NCBI RefSeq assembly: GCF_900590755.1
Contig: NZ_UUOC01000052.1
Location: 678,947 to 742,946, forward strand
DNA length: 64,000 nt
Direction of reading: 5' to 3'
Source: Pseudomonas viridiflava
GTDB lineage: Bacteria; Pseudomonadota; Gammaproteobacteria; Pseudomonadales; Pseudomonadaceae
Made by a program: the position numbers and the translations under genes. Shown here one piece after another: positions 1 to 7,196 of the stretch (positions are counted from its first letter, which is position 1; each line of letters starts with the position of its first letter). The notes beneath the pieces were generated by a model, which did not search any database, had not been told where the DNA came from, and worked only from the letters and a program-made list of their open reading frames with translations.

Positions 1-341
1 GCACCGAGCATTGGCGGCGCGAGCATCTGGCGCGGCTGATCGCGCGGTTTCGCGCTGGCGCTGAACAGATCGGTCTGACCTTGATGGACAGCTTCACGCC
101 CATCCAGCCGATCCTGATCGGCGACGCCGGGCAAGCCGTGCGTCTGTCGCAAATGCTCCGGGAGCATGGGGTGCTGGTGACGGCGATTCGCCCCCCGACC
201 GTGCCCGCGGGAAGTGCCCGTTTGCGCGTGACCTTGTCTGCCGCCCACAGCCAGGCCCAAGTGCAGCTATTGTTGAATGCATTGGCGCAGTGTTACCCGC
301 TGCTGAAGGCAAGCGAATCGGTGGAGCCAAATCATGCGTGA
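1..341 (+). CDS. bioF: 8-amino-7-oxononanoate synthase, C-terminal part (partial)
   Basis: The reading frame is open from the left edge (first full codon at 3) and ends at 341, giving the last 112 residues of a PLP-dependent enzyme that condenses pimeloyl-ACP with L-alanine in biotin synthesis. The visible part is the C-terminal small domain of the alpha-oxoamine synthase family: the stretch IQPILIGD followed by LREHGVLVTAIRPPTVPAG and RLRVTLSAAHS is typical of BioF. The pyridoxal lysine lies outside the window. The stop overlaps the start of bioH by 8 bp, so the two are probably translationally coupled in one bio operon. The call is firm because bioH, bioC and bioD follow directly. Confidence 0.93.
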   Translation, partial: TEHWRREHLARLIARFRAGAEQIGLTLMDSFTPIQPILIGDAGQAVRLSQMLREHGVLVTAIRPPTVPAGSARLRVTLSAAHSQAQVQLLLNALAQCYPLLKASESVEPNHA

Positions 342-1065
342 TCAATTGATCCTGTTGCCGGGCTGGGGCTTGGGTATCTCTCCGTTGGAGCCCTTGGCCG
401 CCGCTTTACGTGGTCTGGACGAGCATTTGCGCGTGGAGATCGAGCCGCTGCCGGAGTTGGACAGCAGCGACCCTAAAGAATGGCTGGAAGAACTCGATTC
501 GCTTTTGCCGGACAACGCCTGGCTCGGCGGTTGGTCGTTGGGCGGCATGCTCGCCGCTGAGCTGGCCGCACGTCGTGGCGAGCGCTGTTGCGGGCTGCTG
601 ACCCTGGCCAGCAATGCCAGCTTCGTGACGCGAGGCGCATGGCCCAATGCGATGGCGTTGGGCGACTTCGAAGCGTTTCTGACCGGCTGCATCGATGACC
701 CTGACGCGACTTTGAAGCGCTTCAGCCTGCTGTGTGCCCAGGGCGCTGAAGACCCTCGCGCGATTTCCCGATTGCTCAAGGCGGGCGCGCCCCATGGTTC
801 GACCAATGCGCTGGTTCATGGCCTGCAACTGCTTGAACAGCTGGATACCCGCAGCGCATTGCAGACCTTTCGCGGTCCGCAGTTGCACTTGTTTGCCGGT
901 CACGACGCGTTTGTGCCTGCCGAAGCGGCCAGCGATCTTCTGGCGCTGCTGCCTGATGTTGAAGTGGGCGTGATCGAGCAGGCCGGCCACGCTTTCCTTC
1001 TGGAAAACCCCCATGGTGTGGCTGCGGCCATCCAGGCTTTTTTGCATGAGTCCGGTGATGACTGA
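334..1065 (+). CDS. bioH: Pimeloyl-[ACP] methyl ester esterase BioH
   Basis: This 243-residue alpha/beta hydrolase removes the methyl ester from pimeloyl-ACP methyl ester, ending the BioC-BioH pimelate-making cycle. The nucleophile elbow GWSLGG puts the serine at residue 68. The other triad members are probably Asp191 (in AGHDAFVP) and His219 (in QAGHAFLLENP). An early oxyanion-type motif, LLPGWGLG, lies near residues 7-14. The ATG at 334 overlaps the end of bioF by 8 bp, and the gene end overlaps bioC by 8 bp, so the genes are tightly coupled. Length fits the family. Cytoplasmic, with no signal peptide. Confidence 0.93.
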   Translation: MRDQLILLPGWGLGISPLEPLAAALRGLDEHLRVEIEPLPELDSSDPKEWLEELDSLLPDNAWLGGWSLGGMLAAELAARRGERCCGLLTLASNASFVTRGAWPNAMALGDFEAFLTGCIDDPDATLKRFSLLCAQGAEDPRAISRLLKAGAPHGSTNALVHGLQLLEQLDTRSALQTFRGPQLHLFAGHDAFVPAEAASDLLALLPDVEVGVIEQAGHAFLLENPHGVAAAIQAFLHESGDD

Positions 1066-1870
1066 TTTATCCAATCCCCGTTTGCCGGGAGGTTTGCCAG
1101 ACAAACGCCAAGTGGCTGCGTCTTTTTCCAAGGCCGCTGGCAGTTACGACAGCGTCGCGGAGTTGCAGCGTGCAGTGGGTGGCGAGTTGCTTGCGAGATT
1201 GCCCACTGAGCTGAAACCTTCCCGCTGGCTGGATCTGGGTTGCGGTACCGGTTATTTCAGCCGTGCCATGGCGCAGCGATTTGCTGGCAGTGAAGGTGTG
1301 GCGCTAGATATCGCCGAAGGGATGTTGCGCCACGCCCGGCCTTTGGCGGGCGCCGAACATTTTGTCGCGGGGGATGCTGAACGCATGCCTTTGCGGGATG
1401 ACAGTTGCGAGCTGATTTTTTCCAGCCTCGCCGTGCAGTGGTGCGCGGACTTCGGTGCCGTACTCCGCGAGGCGCAGCGAGTTCTGCGACCGGGCGGGGT
1501 GTTTGCTTTTGCCAGCCTGTGCGTGGGCACATTATATGAGCTGCGCGACAGCTGGCAGGCGGTGGACGGCATGGTGCACGTCAACCGCTTCCGGCAACGG
1601 GAGGATTACCAGCGACTGTGTGATGCCAGTGGCCTGCAGGTTCGTTCGCTGGAGGTCAGGCCTCATGTGCTGCATTACCCGGATGTGCGCAGCCTGACTC
1701 ACGAGTTGAAAGCACTGGGTGCGCACAATCTGAATCCCGGGCGTCCGGGTGGTTTGACCGGTCGTGCGCGGATACTGGCCTTGATCGAGGCTTACGAGCA
1801 CTATCGTCAACAGGCTGGGCTACCAGCGACGTATCAGGTTGTTTATACGGTTCTGGAAAAAACCGTTTGA
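1058..1870 (+). CDS. bioC: Malonyl-[ACP] O-methyltransferase BioC
   Basis: This SAM-dependent methyltransferase (270 residues) methylates the free carboxyl of malonyl-ACP so that fatty acid synthesis can build the pimeloyl chain. The SAM-binding motif I, LDLGCGTG, is at residues 58-65, and a class I post-motif, LRPGGVFAFASL, follows. I chose the ATG at 1058 (MTDLSNPRLP) rather than an upstream start in the same frame at 1013. It overlaps bioH by only 8 bp and leaves the usual short N-terminus before the KRQVAASFSKAAGSYD segment conserved in BioC. It sits between bioH and bioD in the operon. Confidence 0.92.
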   Translation: MTDLSNPRLPGGLPDKRQVAASFSKAAGSYDSVAELQRAVGGELLARLPTELKPSRWLDLGCGTGYFSRAMAQRFAGSEGVALDIAEGMLRHARPLAGAEHFVAGDAERMPLRDDSCELIFSSLAVQWCADFGAVLREAQRVLRPGGVFAFASLCVGTLYELRDSWQAVDGMVHVNRFRQREDYQRLCDASGLQVRSLEVRPHVLHYPDVRSLTHELKALGAHNLNPGRPGGLTGRARILALIEAYEHYRQQAGLPATYQVVYTVLEKTV

Positions 1871-1898
1871 GTTCATCACGCCAGAGAGGGCTACCGAG

Positions 1899-2579
1899 AT
1901 GAGCCGTGCGTTCTTCATCGCGGGCACCGACACCGATGTCGGTAAAACCACCATCGCTGCAGGTTTACTCAACGCCGCGCGACAGAGCGGGCTGAGCACC
2001 CTGGCAGGCAAGCCGGTTGCTTCAGGCTGCTCGGTTACGTCGGGTGGTCTGCGAAACCCTGATGCGCTGGCGCTGATGGCTGAAAGCTCCATCGCGCTAA
2101 GTTATGACGAGGTCAACCCGTTTGCTTTCGAGCCTGCTATTGCGCCCCACCTGGCGGCTCGGGAAGCGGGAGTAGCGTTGACCGTTCAGGCGCTGCTCGG
2201 GCCGATGCGTCTGTTGCTGGCGCGTAATGCCGATTTCACTCTGATCGAAGGCGCGGGTGGCTGGCGCGTGCCTTTGGCGGATCAGGCCAATCTGTCGGAT
2301 CTGGCGATTGGTCTGCAACTACCTGTGATTCTGGTGGTGGGCGTGCGCCTTGGCTGCATCAGCCATGCGCTGCTGACCGCTGAAGCCATCGCTGGCGACG
2401 GTCTGCAACTGGCGGGTTGGGTGGCGAATATCGTCGATCCGAAAACCTCACGCCTTGAAGAAAACCTCGCCACCCTGGCCGAACGCCTGCCTGCCCCGTG
2501 CCTGGGGCGCGTGCCTCGACTGAAAAAGCCGGGAGCCGAGGCGGTGGCGGAGTATCTGCATTTGGAGTTGTTGGATTAA
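1899..2579 (+). CDS. bioD: Dethiobiotin synthetase BioD
   Basis: This ATP-dependent enzyme (226 residues) closes the ureido ring of dethiobiotin from 7,8-diaminopelargonic acid and CO2. The P-loop GTDTDVGKT is at residues 9-17. EGAGGWRVPL in the middle and VRLGCISHALLTAEAI further on match the diaminopelargonate/carbamate-binding and nucleotide-binding segments of BioD. The start at 1899 gives the standard MSRAFFIAG beginning and has a purine-rich site (GAGAGGG) about 12 nt upstream; a longer frame from 1839 would add 20 unlikely residues. It is the last gene of the bio operon. No Rho-independent terminator is seen after it, only an inverted repeat at 2590. Confidence 0.94.
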   Translation: MSRAFFIAGTDTDVGKTTIAAGLLNAARQSGLSTLAGKPVASGCSVTSGGLRNPDALALMAESSIALSYDEVNPFAFEPAIAPHLAAREAGVALTVQALLGPMRLLLARNADFTLIEGAGGWRVPLADQANLSDLAIGLQLPVILVVGVRLGCISHALLTAEAIAGDGLQLAGWVANIVDPKTSRLEENLATLAERLPAPCLGRVPRLKKPGAEAVAEYLHLELLD

Positions 2580-2589
2580 CGCCCGATCC

Positions 2590-2664
2590 CTGTAGGAGCT
2601 GCCGAAGGCTGCGAAAGCGGCGTGCCTGACAGATCGCGTTCGCAGCCTTCGGCAGCTCCTACAG
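2590..2664. repeat. REPIN-type inverted repeat, family A
   Basis: Two nearly perfect inverted arms (CTGTAGGAGCTGCCGAAGGC and its complement) enclose a short variable loop. This 75-bp unit recurs many times in the window (called family A here). It directly follows bioD and could act as a transcript-end hairpin. No transposase is nearby. Confidence 0.85.
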
Positions 2665-2848
2665 GTCGGTGGTCTTCTCAGGATGTGGCCCAGTGCACAA
2701 AATCTGATCAGCCAACTGCCGTACAATCACCAAGTCAAAAAGGCTCAGCCTATGAGCAGGCCTAGTGCCATTAGTCTTTTTGTCGGGTGTTTTAACCGCG
2801 TTACTGCTTCAATAGCCTTGTTCGTTTTATGAACACGAGGATCGACAC

Positions 2849-3145
2849 ATGCAAATCACTATGAACAACACGCTTTATCCAGGCCTCAGCGCAATGGAAG
2901 TTGGGCAGTCGCGTGTCGATCAGGCGGCTACTCAAATCGCCAGCAGCAACATCGAAGTCTCTGGCCGTAGCCAGTCTTCGGATTTCCAGCTGGAGAATCT
3001 GCGTTCCGTGGATCGCTCTCAGCGCACTGATCTTTCTGCCAATCTGGTGGAAATGGCCTCGGGTAAAAACCAGGTCGAATCCGGTGTTGCACTGCAGAAA
3101 GCCAGCGACGAAATGCTCGGTACGCTGATCGATACATTCGCCTGA
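2849..3145 (+). CDS. Small flagellar rod/hook-like protein of unknown role
   Basis: A 98-residue protein with no signal peptide. Its two ends resemble the two conserved ends of FlgB/FlgC-type axial proteins. The N-terminal helix (LSAMEVGQSRVDQAATQIAS) looks like the rod-protein motif in which a helix is followed by an N-x-A-N-like turn. The C-terminal helix (ANLVEMASGKNQVESGVALQ) looks like the NLVxEM segment that packs in the coiled coil of rod and hook proteins. The domain normally between them is missing. An AGGAT site precedes the ATG. A similar short gene sits between bioD and the acyl-CoA dehydrogenases in other pseudomonads as I recall, so it is probably a conserved gene and not a remnant. 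Function unknown. Confidence 0.7.
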   Translation: MQITMNNTLYPGLSAMEVGQSRVDQAATQIASSNIEVSGRSQSSDFQLENLRSVDRSQRTDLSANLVEMASGKNQVESGVALQKASDEMLGTLIDTFA

Positions 3146-3155
3146 TTGCCCCTCC

Positions 3156-3178
3156 GGCCGTGCCACCCGCGCACGGCC
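3156..3178 (+). terminator. GC-rich hairpin, weak terminator candidate
   Basis: An 8-bp perfect stem (GGCCGTGC / GCACGGCC) begins 10 bp after the stop of the small rod-like gene. Only a poor T-tract follows, so termination efficiency is uncertain. The rest of 3146-3480 holds the regulatory sites listed next. Confidence 0.45.
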
Positions 3179-3338
3179 TTACGCTCTGAATTCCCCGCCA
3201 TCACTCGCTTCTATTTACTCCGCTCCCTCAACGCTCTGAACTAGACTCACGCCATCGAAGGACTACCCGTCCTGCGCTGTACGCCTTTGGCTGCGCGTCT
3301 TGAAACAGGCTCGATGATGAATGGTTCGTTATGCACGC

Positions 3339-3382
3339 TTGACAAGGTTTGGGCGTAAACGTATGTTTCAAACACCTGTTTG
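3339..3382 (+). promoter_or_regulatory. Sigma70-type promoter with PsrA-like operator before the acyl-CoA dehydrogenase
   Basis: TTGACA (3339-3344) and TATGTT (3362-3367), spaced by 17 bp, form a good sigma70 promoter. Immediately after the -10 lies CAAAC-ACCT-GTTTG (3369-3382), an inverted repeat of the form recognised by PsrA, the TetR-family fatty-acid sensor of Pseudomonas (consensus G/CAAAC-N2-4-GTTTG/C). At this position it would cover the transcription start and repress. Long-chain acyl-CoA would release PsrA, which suits a beta-oxidation gene. Confidence 0.65.
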
Positions 3383-3414
3383 ACCGCTAGGCATCCGAGA
3401 TTGTCCGGTGGTTG

Positions 3415-3443
3415 GGGAACGTTCCCACAGCGACCGATCGGTC
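3415..3443. promoter_or_regulatory. Two adjacent perfect 12-bp palindromes in the fadE leader
   Basis: GGGAACGTTCCC (3415-3426) and GACCGATCGGTC (3432-3443) lie 5 bp apart, in the transcribed leader between the predicted start and the ATG at 3481. Both are exact dyads typical of dimeric repressor sites. The binding protein is unknown. Confidence 0.4.
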
Positions 3444-3480
3444 ACACATTTCCAGGTTTCATCAGCAGAGGTTTATCGCT

Positions 3481-5286
3481 ATGCCTGACTACAAGGCCCC
3501 CTTGCGTGATATTCGCTTCGTACGTGACGAACTGCTTGGCTACGAAGCGCACTATCAAAGTCTGCCCGGCTGCCAGGACGCCACGCCTGACATGGTTGAT
3601 GCCATTCTTGAAGAAGGCGCCAAGTTTTGTGAGCAGGTGCTGGCGCCGTTGAATCGTGTGGGCGATACCGAAGGCTGTACCTGGAGTGAGTCAGGCGTGA
3701 AAACGCCGAGCGGTTTCAAAGAAGCCTACAAACAGTTTGTAGAAGGCGGCTGGCCGAGCCTGGCCCATGATGTCGAGCACGGCGGTCAGGGCTTGCCTGA
3801 ATCGTTGGGGTTGGCAGTCAGTGAAATGGTCGGCGAAGCCAACTGGTCGTGGGGCATGTACCCAGGTTTGTCCCATGGCGCGATGAACACCATTTCCGAG
3901 CACGGCACCGACGAGCAGCGCGATCTGTATCTGACCAAGCTGGTGTCCGGCGAATGGACCGGCACCATGTGCCTGACCGAGTCCCACTGCGGTACCGACC
4001 TGGGCATGTTGCGCACCAAGGCTGAGCCACAGGCTGACGGCTCGTATCGCGTGACCGGCACCAAAATCTTTATTTCCGCTGGCGAACACGACATGGCCGA
4101 TAACATCGTCCACATCGTGCTGGCTCGCCTGCCGGACGCACCGGCTGGCACCAAAGGCATCTCGCTGTTCATCGTGCCAAAATTCCTGCCGAATGCTGAT
4201 GGCAGCATCGGCAACCGCAACGCGGTCACCTGTGGCTCCCTGGAACACAAGATGGGTATCCACGGCAACGCCACCTGCGTGATGAACTTCGACGCGGCCA
4301 CCGGTTTCCTGATCGGCCCGGCGAACAAAGGCCTGAACTGCATGTTCACCTTCATGAACACTGCGCGTCTGGGTACTGCGTTGCAGGGTCTGGCTCACGC
4401 GGAGATCGGTTTCCAGGGCGGTTTGAAATACGCTCGTGATCGTTTGCAGATGCGCTCCCTGACTGGCCCGAAAGCGCCGGAAAAGGCCGCTGATCCAATC
4501 ATCGTTCACCCTGATGTACGTCGCATGTTGTTGACTATGAAGGCCTTCTCAGAAGGCACTCGCGCCATGGTGTATTTCACCGCCAAGCAGGTCGACATCG
4601 CCAAGTACAGCCAGGATGCCGAGCAGAAGAAACAGGCCGACGCACTGCTGGCGTTCATGACACCGATTGCCAAGGCGTTCATGACTGAAGTGGGCTTCGA
4701 GTCCGCCAACCATGGCGTGCAGATCTATGGCGGCCACGGCTTTATCGCCGAGTGGGGCATGGAGCAGAATGTTCGCGACAGCCGTATTTCCATGCTGTAC
4801 GAAGGCACCACCGGTATTCAGGCACTGGACTTGCTGGGCCGTAAGGTCCTGATGACTCAAGGCGAAGCACTCAAGGGCTTCACCAAGATCGTCCACAAGT
4901 TCTGCCAGAACAACGAAGGCGTCGAGGCTGTTCAGGAGTTCGTCACCCCGTTGGCGGCACTGAACAAGGAATGGGGCGAGCTGACCATGAAAGTGGGCAT
5001 GGCTGCCATGAAGGACCGCGAAGAAGTCGGCGCCGCTTCGGTGGATTACCTGATGTACTCCGGTTACGCCTGCCTGGCTTACTTCTGGGCTGACATGGCT
5101 CGCGTTGCGTCTGAGAAACTGGCCGCTGGCACCAGCGAAGAAGCCTTCTACACCGCCAAGCTGCAGACCGCGCGCTTCTACTTCCAGCGCATCCTGCCGC
5201 GTACCCGCACCCACGTCGCGACCATGTTGTCGGGCGCCGGTAACCTGATGGACATGAAAGAAGAGGATTTCGGTCTGGCTTACTAA
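3481..5286 (+). CDS. Acyl-CoA dehydrogenase (FadE-type, first paralogue)
   Basis: A 601-residue flavoprotein that introduces the 2,3-double bond into acyl-CoA, the first step of beta-oxidation. The order of segments is the family's: an N-terminal helical domain, the FAD/substrate motif MCLTESHCGTDLGMLRTKA, a middle beta domain (HKMGIHGNATCVMNFD), the C-terminal helical domain, and the catalytic-base region YEGTTGIQALDLLGR. A further C-terminal extension is characteristic of the long (about 600-residue) bacterial class. The start at 3481 (MPDYKAPLRDIRF) matches the start of the paralogue at 7197 and has an AGAGGT site. It has its own promoter with a PsrA-like box, and a strong terminator follows it. 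Substrate chain length cannot be read from sequence. Confidence 0.9.
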   Translation: MPDYKAPLRDIRFVRDELLGYEAHYQSLPGCQDATPDMVDAILEEGAKFCEQVLAPLNRVGDTEGCTWSESGVKTPSGFKEAYKQFVEGGWPSLAHDVEHGGQGLPESLGLAVSEMVGEANWSWGMYPGLSHGAMNTISEHGTDEQRDLYLTKLVSGEWTGTMCLTESHCGTDLGMLRTKAEPQADGSYRVTGTKIFISAGEHDMADNIVHIVLARLPDAPAGTKGISLFIVPKFLPNADGSIGNRNAVTCGSLEHKMGIHGNATCVMNFDAATGFLIGPANKGLNCMFTFMNTARLGTALQGLAHAEIGFQGGLKYARDRLQMRSLTGPKAPEKAADPIIVHPDVRRMLLTMKAFSEGTRAMVYFTAKQVDIAKYSQDAEQKKQADALLAFMTPIAKAFMTEVGFESANHGVQIYGGHGFIAEWGMEQNVRDSRISMLYEGTTGIQALDLLGRKVLMTQGEALKGFTKIVHKFCQNNEGVEAVQEFVTPLAALNKEWGELTMKVGMAAMKDREEVGAASVDYLMYSGYACLAYFWADMARVASEKLAAGTSEEAFYTAKLQTARFYFQRILPRTRTHVATMLSGAGNLMDMKEEDFGLAY

Positions 5287-5304
5287 GCCGTATCGGGATT
5301 CACC

Positions 5305-5342
5305 GAAAGCCGCTTCTCCTCGGGGGAAGCGGCTTTTTTTTG
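5305..5342 (+). terminator. Rho-independent terminator of the acyl-CoA dehydrogenase
   Basis: Stem AAAGCCGCTT / AAGCGGCTTT around a C-T-C-C-T-C-G-G-G-G-type loop, followed by a run of eight T, about 20 bp after the stop codon. A textbook intrinsic terminator. Confidence 0.9.
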
Positions 5343-5370
5343 TTGTGAGTATTCAAGGCGCGGACGCGAC

Positions 5371-5460
5371 GTGGGACCGGCTTTAGCCGGGAAGAGGCCG
5401 GTGTATCCCCTGCTTCTCTATCGCCAGGAATGCAGCCTTCCCGGCTAAAGCCGGTCCCAC
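5371..5460. repeat. REPIN-type inverted repeat, family B
   Basis: The arms GTGGGACCGGCTTTAGCCGG and its complement lie about 90 bp apart end to end. Each arm contains its own small hairpin (CCGGCTTTAGCCGG), the usual REP architecture. The same unit recurs at 11660 and 20491. The remainder of 5287-5618 shows nothing further beyond the start of the next gene's leader. Confidence 0.85.
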
Positions 5461-5618
5461 GGGGAAATCCCTCATCTTCCACTAATAAACATTTCCGAAA
5501 GGCTGCCGTTAAAGAAAGTAGCCTGCTATTTAGTTCTCCTGAATGCATATTCGAGTGGATGAGGGCACAATGCCATCTATTGAGTTCTTAGCCCTGTGAC
5601 GGGTGGGAGACATCCCCT

Positions 5619-6920
5619 TTGCTGCGTTCTTCTGCTGTTCGCTACAGCCACTTTCTGCCTTCACTGGTGCTCTTGCTTGCCGGGCTGGCTGCTGCCTACG
5701 TCAAGGATCTGAACGTTTTCTTCACGTCGCTTTTCAACGTGTTGCCAACGTTGGTTCTGTTGCTGGGCGGTGCGTATTGCGGGGTCTATCGGCGCCAGCG
5801 CGAGCTGTTCCTGATGATCACCGTGTACATCGCCTATTTCCTGCTGGATACCCAGACCGATTATTTTCGCGACAACGGCAAGGTACGTGAGGATGCGGCG
5901 GTGGTGTTCCACCTGGTGTGCCTGCTGCTGCCGTTGTTGTACGGCGTATTCGCGGCCTGGGAGGAGCGCACGCATCTGGTTCAGGACATGATTGCCCGGC
6001 TCGCGGTGCTGGTTGCCGTGGGCGCGGTGGCGTTGGGGCTGGAGCAGAGTTATCCCCAGGTGTTGCTGGGCTGGCTGGCCGAGATCCGCTGGCCCGCGCT
6101 GCATGGTGCGTGGATGAGCCTGATCCAGTTGTCCTACCTGATGTTCCTGATCGCCTTCGGCCTGCTGATTACCCAATACATTCGCAAGCCTCGACCGCTG
6201 CATGCCGCGCAATTGATCGGGCTGGTAGGTTTGTTCTGGGCCCTGCCGAAAACTTTCATTCTGCCTTTCACCCTGAACATCATGTGCAGCCAGGTGATGT
6301 TGATGATTGCCGCCGGTGTCGCCCATGAAGCCTATCAAATGGCATTCCGTGACGAACTCACCGGGTTGCCGGGGCGACGCGCGCTCAACGAACGCATGCA
6401 GCGCCTGGGGCGTACTTATGTGCTGGCCATGGGCGACGTGGATCACTTCAAGAAATTCAACGACACCCACGGCCACGATGTGGGGGATCAGGTGTTGCGA
6501 CTGGTGGCGAGCAAACTCTCGAAAATCACCAGCGGCGGCGGCAAGGCCTATCGCTATGGCGGTGAAGAGTTCGCCATCGTCTTTGCCGGGAAATCCATCG
6601 AGGAATGTATTCCGCATCTGGAGGCCATTCGCGAAGTCATCGCCAACTACGAAATCCAGCTGCGTAATCCCGACAGCCGGCCACAGGACGATCAGCAAGG
6701 TCGTCAGCGCCGCGGGGCAGGCCCGGCGACCAGTGTTTCGGTGACCGTGAGCATCGGCGTTGCCGAGCGTCTGCCGGAGCACCGCACGCCTGACGAAGTG
6801 CTCAAGTCCGCCGACAAGGCGCTCTACGCCGCCAAAGGCGCAGGCCGCAACTGCGTCATGTCCCACGGCCAGACCACCAAGCGCGGCGCCGTCCGTACGG
6901 CGGCGGGTGCGGTTGGCTGA
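5619..6920 (+). CDS. Membrane diguanylate cyclase (GGDEF domain)
   Basis: A 433-residue protein with about seven hydrophobic helices in the first 230 residues and a C-terminal GGDEF domain. The signature is GGEEF (in YRYGGEEFAIVF), preceded by the metal/substrate region GDVDHFKKFNDTHGHDVGD and followed by VSIGVAE and the DEVLKSADKALYAAKGAGRN helix, so it is probably active in making cyclic di-GMP. The RxxD inhibitory site normally five residues before the signature is absent (ITSGGGKAY there), so product inhibition through that site is not expected. A basic Arg/Gln-rich insert (NPDSRPQDDQQGRQRRG) interrupts the domain. The TTG at 5619 is chosen because GGGTGGGAGA lies 8 nt upstream. It lies between two acyl-CoA dehydrogenase genes. 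Confidence 0.85.
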   Translation: MLRSSAVRYSHFLPSLVLLLAGLAAAYVKDLNVFFTSLFNVLPTLVLLLGGAYCGVYRRQRELFLMITVYIAYFLLDTQTDYFRDNGKVREDAAVVFHLVCLLLPLLYGVFAAWEERTHLVQDMIARLAVLVAVGAVALGLEQSYPQVLLGWLAEIRWPALHGAWMSLIQLSYLMFLIAFGLLITQYIRKPRPLHAAQLIGLVGLFWALPKTFILPFTLNIMCSQVMLMIAAGVAHEAYQMAFRDELTGLPGRRALNERMQRLGRTYVLAMGDVDHFKKFNDTHGHDVGDQVLRLVASKLSKITSGGGKAYRYGGEEFAIVFAGKSIEECIPHLEAIREVIANYEIQLRNPDSRPQDDQQGRQRRGAGPATSVSVTVSIGVAERLPEHRTPDEVLKSADKALYAAKGAGRNCVMSHGQTTKRGAVRTAAGAVG

Positions 6921-6956
6921 TACGGCATTTAGACACAACAGAAGATCGCCGAACCC

Positions 6957-7044
6957 GTTGGAGCGAGGCTTGCCCGCGAAGAACGATGACCCGGTTTGCC
7001 TGATATATCGCGGTGATTGATTCGCGGGCAAGCCTCGCTCCAAC
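6957..7044. repeat. REPIN-type inverted repeat, family C
   Basis: The arms GTTGGAGCGAGGCTTGCCCG and its complement enclose a loop of about 40 bp. The same unit occurs at 28172. It lies between the GGDEF gene and the second dehydrogenase. Confidence 0.85.
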
Positions 7045-7196
7045 ATTGTGACTGCTATCTTTTTTTTGGTCATATACCGACCCTATGTGTCGCATTCGGT
7101 GTTCGGTTAAACTCCAGTCATCGACCCCGACGCCCTCAAGGCGTATGCGGGTTTACTCTCTTCAGGTGTACTGCTCCTGTTCCTGCGAGGTTTGCC

